From the NCBI RefSeq assembly GCF_029873635.1, contig NC_080423.1:106501988-106565987 (forward strand): 64,000 bases of DNA. Direction: 5' to 3'. The number at the start of each line of letters is the position of its first letter. Within the stretch, counting starts at the first letter, position 1. The notes below the pieces were generated by a model. It made no database searches. It saw only the letters and a program-made list of their open reading frames with translations, and was not told the DNA's origin. Shown piece after piece: positions 9,579 through 18,516 of the stretch. The position numbers and the translations under genes are program-made. This DNA comes from Malania oleifera. Taxonomy: Eukaryota; Streptophyta; Magnoliopsida; Santalales; Ximeniaceae.

Positions 9579-12212
9579 ATGGAGCACGGCATCATGTGCA
9601 ATCTTGATCGCTTTCGATTTAGGTTTTTGTTTTTCTGGGTACTTCTTTGTGTTCTTCGTGCCCAAGATGTGCCTAGTATTGTTTATATTGAGAGCAATCT
9701 TCCCATTTCATGGACCAATTCAATTACTTACGGTATGGTATATTCTCAGTGGATCAAAGTCATTCTTGAAACACACAGCTTTGATGGATTATACTTCACC
9801 TGCGGCTTCATGCGTCGAAACATCGAAGATGACAATTGGCTTTTTGTCGTCTCCCTTGCGGCACAGTCGTCGCAATCATCGGTTGGGAAAATTGAAGAAA
9901 TTGAAGAAATCTCGCCTGCATCCGCATGGGCACCGCTTTCATCCCCAATAGCAGATGAACCAAAGGCAGTTTGGTCTGCAAATCCAACCCATAAGGTTCA
10001 ATCCAATGCAACAGTGGAACTCACTCCAGAAGCAGGTCTGGTCTTAAAAGACAGTGATGGAACTTTAGTATGGCAAACCAACACTTCTGGCAAGCTTGTT
10101 ACGGGCATGAAACTGTCTGAAATGGGAAATCTCGTGCTCTTCGATCACAACAATATTACAGTTTGGCAATCGTTTGATCACCCAACGGACACTCTACTCT
10201 TAGGCCAAAAGTTGATGCCTGGGCAAAGTCTCATCTCTGAAGGAGGGTTGTTCTCATTTTTCCTCACAAGAAATGCTTGTTTGGTTCACACTCTCTCTAA
10301 TCCTCCCCTCGTCTATTCTTCATTTTCGTTGAACAGTTATTATGGTACAAATGAAGTGAGCAACATTAAATTCACTAATTCAAGTTCAGATTCATCAATC
10401 ATTATCGAAGATTCAGATCATAATTCTAACTCAACAACTATAATTAGTCGAATTAGATTTGAGGACTCATCAGTAGGAAAATACATCAAGTTTGAGTCGG
10501 ATGGGCACCTGAAAGCATATGAGAACAAATTTGGATATATGTGGAGTTTAGTCGCTGATAATCTTCTAGGTCTTGATGCATGTGAATACCCAATGGTGTG
10601 TGGGGAGTATGGTGTTTGCTCTGTTGGGGGGCAATGCAGATGCCCTTTGTTTGGACTTGCTACTGCAAGCTACCTTAAGCCTAAAGATTTGCATAGGCCC
10701 GAACTTGGTTGCATTCAGATCACACCCTTGTCTTGCAAATCTTTGCAAAACCATATTCTTGTAAAGTTGGAAAATATCACTTACTTCCCTTTTATTCAAA
10801 CACAATATTTTGTGAATTTCAATATAACAAATATTGAGATTTGCAAGCAGGCTTGTTTGAAGAATTGTTCTTGCAAAGCTGCTGTGTTTGAGCATGCAAT
10901 TGGCATTGGCACTAATGTATCAGATGGCTTTGGCTTTAATGGATCAATATATTCATCGGAAGGAAGATGCTATTTAGCACCCCAGGTATACTCACTGATT
11001 GAAAGTGAATCAGGAAGAAGGGTGGGAGGAAGGGTGGTATTTATAAAGGTCCAAACTGAAAATCATGGCCATCATACTGTTTCCATCATCTTGGGATCTA
11101 GCTTTGGAGCTTCTTTAGCTCTGTTTCTTTTAATAGCTATTCTAATATATTGTTTTCAACGAAGAAAATATGCAAGGGTGGCTGTTGAAGATAATTTAGA
11201 CCAAATACCAGGAATCCCCAAAAGATTTACTTATGAATTCTTGAAAGCGTCAACAGAGAATTTTAACAAAAAGCTCGGAAAAGGAGGATTTGGGTCGGTT
11301 TATGAAGGAACTCTCAATGACGGCAGCAAAGTTGCCGTGAAGCTTCTTAATGGTTCTCTACATGTTAAGAAGTCTTTCTTGGCTGAGGTCGAGACAATAG
11401 GCAGGATTCACCATTTCAATTTGGCAAGATTGGTTGGGTATTGTGTTGAGAGTTCGTGTTGGGCTTTAGTTTATGAATATATGTGCAACGGGTCATTGGA
11501 AAATTGGATCTTCCAGAGAAACAACAATTTCTCTCTTGATTGGAAGACTAGAAGGGAGATCATCCTCGACATAGCCAAGGGGATGGCCTATCTCCATGAA
11601 GGATGCCAGCAGAAAATAATTCACTTGGACATTAAACCCCAAAACATCCTTTTGGACAAAAATTTCAACGCAAAAGTTTCTGATTTTGGACTGTCCAAGT
11701 TAATTGAAAGGGATCAAAGCCAAGTTGTGACGACAATGAGAGGAACTCCAGGATATCTAGCACCTGAATGGCTGAGCTCTGTCATTACAGAAAAAGTTGA
11801 TGTTTACAGCTTTGGAGTTGTGATGTTGGAAATAGTGTGTGGGCGGAAAATTTTTGATCATTCTCAGCCAGAAGAATGCAAGCATTTGTTAAGTCTTTTC
11901 AAGCAGAAAGCAGAGGAGGATCAACTGTCGGATATGGTTGACAAGAGCAGTGAGGATATGCAATTACATGGGGAAGAAGTCGTGGCGATGATGAAGGTGG
12001 CAGCATGGTGTTTGCAAAGTGATTTTGCAAAGAGGCCTTCCATGTCGCTTGTGATTAAAGCCTTGGAGGGTGTGGTGGATGTTGAAGACCCCTTGGATTA
12101 TAACTTCTTCAGTCCTCCTTTTGGAAGAACCATTGCTGCAGTTGATGTAGCAAGAGATGATGGCATTATGGCTTCATCAATATTGCCATCACTTTTATCA
12201 GGACCAAGGTGA
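9579..12212 (+). CDS. G-type lectin S-receptor-like Ser/Thr kinase, SD2-5-like (copy A)
   Basis: A single-exon gene of 877 residues, normal for SD2-type receptor kinases. Order: signal peptide (1 to about 30, ending CVLRA before QDVPS); extracellular region with a bulb-type mannose-lectin domain (about 85-200, with AVWSANP at 130 and WQSFDHPTDTLL at 196); a five-cysteine EGF-like cluster (335-355); a PAN-like segment (about 385-445, CKQACLKNCSCKA at 422); transmembrane helix (about 500-525) followed by QRRK; kinase (about 555-835). Kinase landmarks are the Gly loop GKGGFGSVYEG from 567, Lys588, HLDIKPQN with Asp684, DFG at 702 and APEW. The HLD in place of HRD makes it a non-RD kinase, a class that includes immune receptors such as rice Pi-d2. 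It probably sits in the plasma membrane and signals after ligand binding; the ligand is unknown. The ATG at 9579 is chosen because the signal peptide follows and B has the same start. Confidence 0.93.
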   Translation: MEHGIMCNLDRFRFRFLFFWVLLCVLRAQDVPSIVYIESNLPISWTNSITYGMVYSQWIKVILETHSFDGLYFTCGFMRRNIEDDNWLFVVSLAAQSSQSSVGKIEEIEEISPASAWAPLSSPIADEPKAVWSANPTHKVQSNATVELTPEAGLVLKDSDGTLVWQTNTSGKLVTGMKLSEMGNLVLFDHNNITVWQSFDHPTDTLLLGQKLMPGQSLISEGGLFSFFLTRNACLVHTLSNPPLVYSSFSLNSYYGTNEVSNIKFTNSSSDSSIIIEDSDHNSNSTTIISRIRFEDSSVGKYIKFESDGHLKAYENKFGYMWSLVADNLLGLDACEYPMVCGEYGVCSVGGQCRCPLFGLATASYLKPKDLHRPELGCIQITPLSCKSLQNHILVKLENITYFPFIQTQYFVNFNITNIEICKQACLKNCSCKAAVFEHAIGIGTNVSDGFGFNGSIYSSEGRCYLAPQVYSLIESESGRRVGGRVVFIKVQTENHGHHTVSIILGSSFGASLALFLLIAILIYCFQRRKYARVAVEDNLDQIPGIPKRFTYEFLKASTENFNKKLGKGGFGSVYEGTLNDGSKVAVKLLNGSLHVKKSFLAEVETIGRIHHFNLARLVGYCVESSCWALVYEYMCNGSLENWIFQRNNNFSLDWKTRREIILDIAKGMAYLHEGCQQKIIHLDIKPQNILLDKNFNAKVSDFGLSKLIERDQSQVVTTMRGTPGYLAPEWLSSVITEKVDVYSFGVVMLEIVCGRKIFDHSQPEECKHLLSLFKQKAEEDQLSDMVDKSSEDMQLHGEEVVAMMKVAAWCLQSDFAKRPSMSLVIKALEGVVDVEDPLDYNFFSPPFGRTIAAVDVARDDGIMASSILPSLLSGPR

Positions 12213-12890
12213 AGAAAAGGTACATTTCACTAGTATTGTTTGGGAGTGAAATGATTTTGTTTTTACCATTTGGTATTCAGATATAATCTATCTTCTTGAA
12301 CACGGATATAGCATTAAATTTTGCTTGTGTCTGTTTGTATGCCCTTTTTCCCATCTTTGTATTATCCTGCATTCATTTTCTACCTTGCCAAGATCAAATT
12401 CTCACTAGGGGCCTGGTGGAACAGAAACTGTTTCCACCATTTCTATTTAGTATGATTATGTAGGATAATCTGCATACAAGGATTTTTCCTTGTACAGGAT
12501 TACAGTTTTTCGACTGCTCGCTTTTGCATATCACTAATCAAAATGCCAAAATGCTGCAAAAAAGAACCAGAATATCTTCTTCCAAAATCCTGTCATCAGT
12601 TGCTGAAAAAGGCCAAGAATTATTGATAGAATTAATAATATTCACTGAATCTGCTTTAAAATATACAATTGACAAAACCGAATTCTAAAGCAAATTCAAC
12701 TGCAGCCCCTGCTAAGATGCAGCCAACTCAGGTGATGCAATGTGATGCAATTGGCTTTTGGTCTCACTAGCTTAGAACATCTATGCCCTATGATCTTTTT
12801 TATTACTCTTATAGTAATATTTTCTCCTGAAAGAGTGAAAGTAGTGTTTCTCATTAGAGCAGTTTTGAAATATGATAATCAATGATTTAT
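12213..12890. other. 3' flank of gene A, conserved in B and C
   Basis: Noncoding DNA with probable 3' UTR. It is nearly identical to 21151-21836 (only about 3-4 differences in the first 570 bp by eye) and close to 39494-40180. No independent gene is seen. Confidence 0.6.
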
Positions 12891-13105
12891 TCACATTGAT
12901 CTTGATAAAAATGTGATGGCAATACTTGGTGAAGCCATAATGCCATCTTCTCTTGCTACACCGGCTGCAGCAACAGTTATTGGAAAAGAGAGGACTGAAT
13001 CTATAATCCCGATTGTCTTCAAGACACTCCAAAGGTTTAATCGCAAGTGACCTAGAAGGCCCCTTTGAAACATCACTTTGAAAACACCATGCTCACAACT
13101 TCTTT
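12891..13105 (-). pseudogene. Inverted 3'-end remnant of a related receptor kinase (behind A)
   Basis: Read on the minus strand, this matches the last 70 or so codons of the receptor kinases. The words FSP-F, AAAGVAREDGIMAS and a terminal SIAITFLSRSM line up with FSPPF, AAVDVARDDGIMAS and SILPSLLSGPR. Nucleotide identity is about 70-75% by eye, much lower than among genes A, B and C, so it derives from an older paralogue. The kinase core is absent and at least one frameshift divides it. It points toward gene A. Confidence 0.8.
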
Positions 13106-13778
13106 ACCCGTAGCAGCGTACCCAATTAAATGTCAAAGTAGATGAAGTTCGCTCCCAAACAGAGCTGTACTTACACTTAGCAGAAACTTCATGCCATGTA
13201 CAGGAATTCAGATGCTAACACATATGCTTCCCTGATACTAATAATGAGAGAAGGATAGATCTTGTGCAACAAATATGTATTCGATTATAAGTTTTGGTTA
13301 TGTTTCAATCTTCCTTACGGTCGGCTTGGATTTAGGATTCTGTTTTTTTTCAGAAAGGACGGGAATGAAAATTCATTTTTCATTATATTTTCTTTTTATA
13401 TCAAATACTATTAAAAACATGCATTGGTATCCTTATTCTTCTTAGCTAATAGTTTCGGTTGTTTCCGAGTTTCTTAAATTAATTTGTGTTTTTGAATTAG
13501 TTTAAACTCTGGGTTGTATAGAATTTGAATCCTTATTATTTTGGGATCATTGCTCTTTCTAAATTTTAATCGATGGTGAGAAGATGAAAAATGATAATGT
13601 GAGGTAAGTAGAGTCCACCAATTTGTGGACCCCACGACAAAAGAATGACAAGGAAAAGAGAAGAGAAGATTGAAGAAGGTGATGGATGGTGTAAATTTGG
13701 TAAAAAAGGGGAGACAATTGTTATTACTACAGTATCACACAATATTTCTATAGTACCTCACAATACTACTATAGTATT
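13106..13778. other. Intergenic DNA downstream of A
   Basis: The first part matches the region behind B and C, with roughly 600 bp missing in A (near 13410) compared with C. Homology to B and C stops at about 13587 (gaagatga), precisely where the copia LTR starts in B (23033) and C (41482). The remainder (13590-13778) is unique here and holds no supported gene. Confidence 0.6.
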
Positions 13779-15896
13779 TGTAATGACCTCAATTTCCTTA
13801 ATATAAAATGGAACATAATAAATAAATGATCAACCTGAACCCGTGGGTAACGGGGACACCTGTCATTCACAGCGGAAACCTAAGCAGCAGCAAGTATAAG
13901 ATCTCATAGATCGAACCATAAAACATAATACCAGAGTTTACTACATGATTAATGTACTGTATATGTTTACAAACTCAAAAAAGTCAAAATAACACTAGGA
14001 TCATACAACAAAAATCTCCTGATTCTAGTTCATTGCTTACCCTACTAGTAGGGAAGCTCAACTCACTCAACGGCGACCACGACCTGCTGGTCTCTCAAGG
14101 TCTCCTGAAAAATTAATTAATTTCGGGGGTGAGACACTTCTCAGTAAGGGAAAATAAACTAAATACAGTTGTGTGGTAACATAAACATTTAATGCAATTA
14201 TAAATATATAGTACATTTTATATATCGGTAAACATTCATCATAATATACTAAATTCTCATATACTTTCATTTTTATTAATAAACCATAACGTACATAATA
14301 CATTTGTTATAATTGATAATACTGAAAACATACCCAAGATGAATAGCTAGCTAATGTCATGTATTACCCTTCATGACGGGTTGTGCAGTCCGAATGCGGG
14401 ACCCGACAATGGCTGGCCGACCTCTGCCGAGTCAAATATTTCTGTAAGTACGATGGGCTCGCCACACCCTGGTCCAAATTGTCAGGTGGACGTCTACAAC
14501 TCTACACTAAAAGCCACATCGACTATCCATCTCCCACCCCCTCATGGTGTGGTTAGCACAAGTCTGAATATAAATATCTGATTTATATAGCTACGTTACC
14601 GAGCTCTTGAACTGAACTAAACTAACATCCAGGTTCTGATAACATATAGTACATGATTATATAACATCTTTCATAATTACGGCCTTGTGCCGAACATTTC
14701 ATAATTATGGCCTTGTGCCGAACATTTCATATTTAAGGTCTCGTACCGAACATATCATAATTACGGCCTCGTGCCGAACATATCATAATTACGGTCTCGT
14801 GCCGAACATATCATACATATCATTATGAAATTAAATCAATTACCATGCATTTCAAAATCATCATGATATACCATACTCTTTCATAATTTCACAAAACATA
14901 TTTCATTCGTATCATCGTCGTATCATGATATTCTTCCATGGAGAATAATATTCATGCCACACATTTGCTGTATAAAATCTTACATTATATTCTAAAAATC
15001 ATAATTTCTAATATCTCATACATACATATACGTTTCATCGTATTAGAAGTATTTTTCTCAAACGTACATTTATTCCATAATATTCAAATATCGTAAATAC
15101 TTTCAAGAAATCAAGTTACTCATAAATAATAATAATTTGCATGAAAAGTAACTGCTTTAGTATATTCCCTTACCTGGGTACTGAGAAAACCCTTAAAATA
15201 TCCTAACTTAACACCCGTAGGATTTCCTGATTAAGATCCTGAAAATGAAAACTCATAGTACTAAACTTCAGTATTTTTACGTGTACATCATTTCCTATAA
15301 CTACCGTAAGGTCAAATTTGACTTAAAATTTGGCTTAAAAAGTCTTACCTCAACTTAGGGATGATTTTCAACTTGCTTTCACCAACGATTCGCTCCGGCA
15401 GATTTGGAGAGAACTTCCCCAGAAGCATCGTGGTGACTTCAGATTGTTGATCTGGCGTAAATCTGGCCCAAAATCAATGAAAGAGAGAGAGAGAGGATCG
15501 AAGGGGAGAGAGAGAAAATGAAAGATGACTTAACTGTGAAGTAAAATCCGGATTTTTCTATATTTGTAGAACTAGATTCGTCAACGAGCCACGTCATTTG
15601 TCGACGAATCCTTTAATAATTTCGTCGACAAAATTCAATCGGCTCAAAACCTCTCTCGGTATTTCTTCGTCGATGAAATTCAGTTTTCGTCAACGAATTC
15701 TCTTAAGCCCTCGTCGATGAATCCCCTGTATTTGTTGATGAAGCCCTGATGATTCCTCTCAATTATTCCTTCCAAAGTGCAATGTCGTCGACGAACGCTT
15801 CGCGTTCGTCAACGAAGTTGACTTCCTCCTTCTATTTCTGTTTCCATTTCCCTTCCTTTTTATTATTTAAATTCCATTTTTATTCGGGCTGTCACA
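13779..15896 (-). mobile_element. Solo LTR, Tekay-like Ty3/gypsy
   Basis: A 2.12 kb LTR opens tgtaatgacctc and closes gctgtcaca. Flanks are gtatt (13774-13778) and gtatc (15897-15901), a 5-bp duplication with one difference. It belongs to the same family as the LTRs at 53700-55763 and 60724-62982. DNA to its right is a gag fragment of another retroelement, so it inserted into an older element. Confidence 0.8.
14665..14825. repeat. 31-bp minisatellite inside Tekay-like LTR
   Basis: Five tandem units of the type cataattacggcctcgtgcc-gaa. The complement array (ttcggcacgaggccgtaat) recurs at 49345-49495, and related arrays lie at 54585-54722 and 61745-61892, always at the same place in the LTR. 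It is a family hallmark. Confidence 0.8.
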
Positions 15897-16040
15897 GTAT
15901 CGTTTAGGAAGCCATTAATCATATCAATCCATGTCTCAATTTGAGTTTTGTCCAACTACTCGAACCAATGCAATGGTGCCCCACTTAAACTATTTTGGAA
16001 GGATAGGATGAGAGGCCTATCGTTTGGACTATATGTGTTG
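15897..16040 (-). mobile_element. Retrotransposon gag fragment (copy 1)
   Basis: On the minus strand a short frame reads like a Retrotrans_gag core: ILSFQNSLSGAPLHWFE, then QIETWIDMINGFLN. The tandem duplication carries a second copy at 16676-16802. Only this part of the gene is present. The retroelement family cannot be fixed from it. Confidence 0.65.
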
Positions 16041-17180
16041 GAATTGGTGTAATCCTAAGAGAGAGGTGAGTTGGGTATTTAAATTTTTCTGTTTAGGTTC
16101 AATTCAAATAAACAATCAATATTGTACAACCTAAGGTCTTTCTATGCAATTTCTAAACCCAATACAATATAACTAAACAGATATTGAAATCAGATACAGT
16201 AGACTCAGTATTTCCAAATCATTCAAAATATTTAACGCATGCATACATTAATAATAAATTTAAGGGGAGAGAGAGAAAATGAAAGATGGCTTAACTGTGA
16301 AGTAAAATCCGGATTTTTCTATATTTATAGAACTAGATTCGTCGAAGAGCCACGTCATTCGTCGACGAATCCTTTAATAATTTCGTCGACGAAATTCAGT
16401 CCTCATCGACGAAATTCAATAAGTTCAAAACCTCTCTCGGTATTTTTTCGTCGACGAAATCGACAACGAATTCTCTTAAGCCCTCGTCGAGGAATCCCCT
16501 ATATTCGTCGACGAAGCCCTGATGATTCCCCTTGATTATTCCTTTCAAAGTGCAATGTCGTCGACGAACGCAAAGCGTTCGTCAACAAAGTCGACTTCCT
16601 CCTTCTATTACTGTTTCCATTTCCCTTCCTCTTTATTATTTAAATTCCATTTTTATTCGGGTTATCACAGTATCGTCTAGGAAGCCATTAATCATATCAA
16701 TCCATGTCTCGATTTGAGTTTTGTCCAACTGCTTGTACTAATGCAATGGTGCCCCACTTAAACTATTTTGGAAGGATTGGATGAGAGGCCTATCGTTTAG
16801 ACTATATGTGTTGAAATTGGTGTAATCCCAAAAGGGGGGTAAATTGGGTATTTAAATTTTTTTGCCTAGGTTCATTTCAAATAAGCAATCAATATTGTAC
16901 AACCTAAGGTCTTTTTATGCAATTTCTAAACCCAATACAATATAACTAAACAAATATTGAAATCAGATACAGCAGACTCAGTATTTCCAAATCATTCAAA
17001 ATATTTAACGCATGCATACATTAATAATAAATTTAAACAGATACATACATGTGTCGGAATTTAAGTGTAGAAAATAAAATAGTGTAAGGAAAGAGAGAAC
17101 GATACACGATATGTTATCAGGGTTCGGCCAATACTGCCTACGTCTCCGCCTTAAGCTTATATAGCAGTGAAGGAAAATTG
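16041..17180 (-). mobile_element. SIRE-like LTR start fragments, opposite orientation
   Basis: At about 16041 and again at about 16803 the sequence ttggaattggtgtaatcc begins a block resembling the reverse complement of the LTR end at 6010-6286. The similarity includes gatatgttatc, gttcg-cca and cctacgtctccgcc near 17107-17155. The first copy is cut by the tandem duplication. The far end could not be placed. Confidence 0.45.
16676..16802 (-). mobile_element. Retrotransposon gag fragment (copy 2)
   Basis: This is the second copy of the gag fragment at 15897-16040, produced by the 765-bp tandem duplication. Confidence 0.6.
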
Positions 17181-17389
17181 CACAATTTATGCTTGCTATG
17201 GTGTATTGCTTCCCAAAATCTCTTCTTCTGTGGTCGTATTTTTCCTCACTCATCATCTTGCTTTGCCCATTTTCTAGTTTTCCTATCTTAGTTCATCCTC
17301 AAAATTCCCCATTTTCTCCTAATTTTGCTGTATCTCAGTGGACACAATCCCTTAATTTGTGTTTTTTTTCTTATTTGCGATTTTTCAAA

Positions 17390-17878
17390 TTTTTCCTTAT
17401 TGATAAATTCATCGACCTTCCTCTTAATAACAAAATTTATTAATATCTTCTTTTTAAAATTTATAATTAATTATCGATTTTAGCAAACTTTTCATTATTG
17501 ATAAATCCATCAACCTTACCCTAAATAACAAAATTTATTAATATATATATATTTTTAAATTTTTCCTTATTGATAAATTCATCAATCTTTCCCTCAATAA
17601 TAAAATTTATTAATATCTTCTTTTAAAATTTATAATTAATTCTCGATTTTATCAAATTTTTCTTATTGATAAATCCATCAACCTTTTCCCAAATAACAAA
17701 ATTTATTAAAATTTTATTTTAAAATTTTCTCGATTTTTTCAAACTTTCTCTTATTAATAAATCCATCAACATTCTCCTAAATAACAAAATTTATTAATAT
17801 TTTATTTTAAAATTTATAATTAATTCTCAATTTTATCAAACTTTCTTTTATTGATAAATCTATTAACCTTTCCCTTAA
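17390..17878. repeat. Degenerate AT-rich tandem repeat, six units
   Basis: Units of about 75-98 bp start at 17397, 17495, 17567, 17663, 17751 and 17848, each with ttattgataaatccatcaac followed by aataacaaaatttatt. Units vary in length because of internal deletions. No coding capacity is evident. Confidence 0.75.
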
Positions 17879-18136
17879 AGTTAAAGTCTGCTTTGCAAAG
17901 CCCCCTTTATTCGAGCAAAAGAAGGAAGAAAGTCCATATGCAAGCAAAGCTTGTTGGATGAAGTAATGAGATTTGTTACGGGTCCGACGCTGCACCATTT
18001 TCCAAAGCAAATTTGGTTCAGCGAGATTTATTTAAATCTCGTAAGATCAAATAGTGAGATTATGTCAAAGTTATTATTTTCTTAAAAATTATATTATTTA
18101 ATATATTTAAAAAAAAAGATAAATGGGAAAAAACTC
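17879..18136. mobile_element. MULE terminal region next to gene B
   Basis: From about 18005, gcgagattt, aaatctcg, agtgagatta-gtca, attatttaatat and a terminal gggaaaaaactc (end at 18136) line up with 9060-9194 in front of gene A and with the Pack-MULE terminus at 43845. The MULE end was therefore in place before A and B separated. The upstream part, 17879-18000, holds nothing recognisable. Confidence 0.55.
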
Positions 18137-18516
18137 CAAAGTAGTAACTATTAATACTGCATCACAATGATATTATATAATAATTCTATATTCAATTTCC
18201 CTCCGTCAACGCTGCGAGTGAGGCCCGATCGCCGGGAAAAGCCGCGACAGCAGCTGGGCGGTGGTCGTCGGCGGTGCTGGGGGGAGCTGCAGGAAAAGCT
18301 GTTTGCGCGCGTTGGCGCGTGTTGGTCACGACTCCACCCACATAGATCCGACGACCACTGCAACTAGTAAAGCAATGCTCCATAAAATAACATTTGATTT
18401 GAGTCCACTTCTATCCAACCATTCAAATAATAAGGAAGCGTTGAAGACGAAGACTTGTAAGTAAAGAACATTGTTACATTTTGCTCTGTAATTTTTTTTT
18501 TGAGTTTCATTCATTC
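18137..18516 (+). promoter_or_regulatory. 5' region of receptor kinase B
   Basis: It is homologous to 9195-9578 in front of A, including the GC-rich island (about 18205-18350), but diverged by roughly 10-15% by eye. This is far more than the coding 3' half or 3' flank of the two genes. Confidence 0.4.

Larger units (their letters stand above)
15501..17034. repeat. Tandem duplication of about 765 bp across an LTR end
   Basis: The unit 15501-16261 is repeated at 16262-17034. It contains the last 396 bp of the LTR at 13779-15896, a gag fragment and the start of another LTR-like sequence. Identity is about 95% by eye. The junction (aaatttaagggg) has a 3-bp overlap, taa. The duplication is younger than the LTR insertion it copies. 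Confidence 0.85.

Noticed and set aside
9269-9601. Minus-strand open frames across the GC-rich island upstream of A and B
   Set aside because: The two copies do not keep the same protein sequence, and no known domain appears. They look like chance frames in GC-rich DNA.
17189-17443. Plus-strand frame with hydrophobic residues that might be a membrane peptide
   Set aside because: The frame ends inside an AT-rich tandem repeat, and the composition is explained by T-rich DNA.
18481-18516. Upstream in-frame extension of gene B starting at a TTG codon (and likewise 36830-36886 for gene C)
   Set aside because: There is no ATG in the extension, and plants rarely start at TTG. The ATG at 18517 lines up with gene A and is followed by a signal peptide; for C the first ATG is at 36887.
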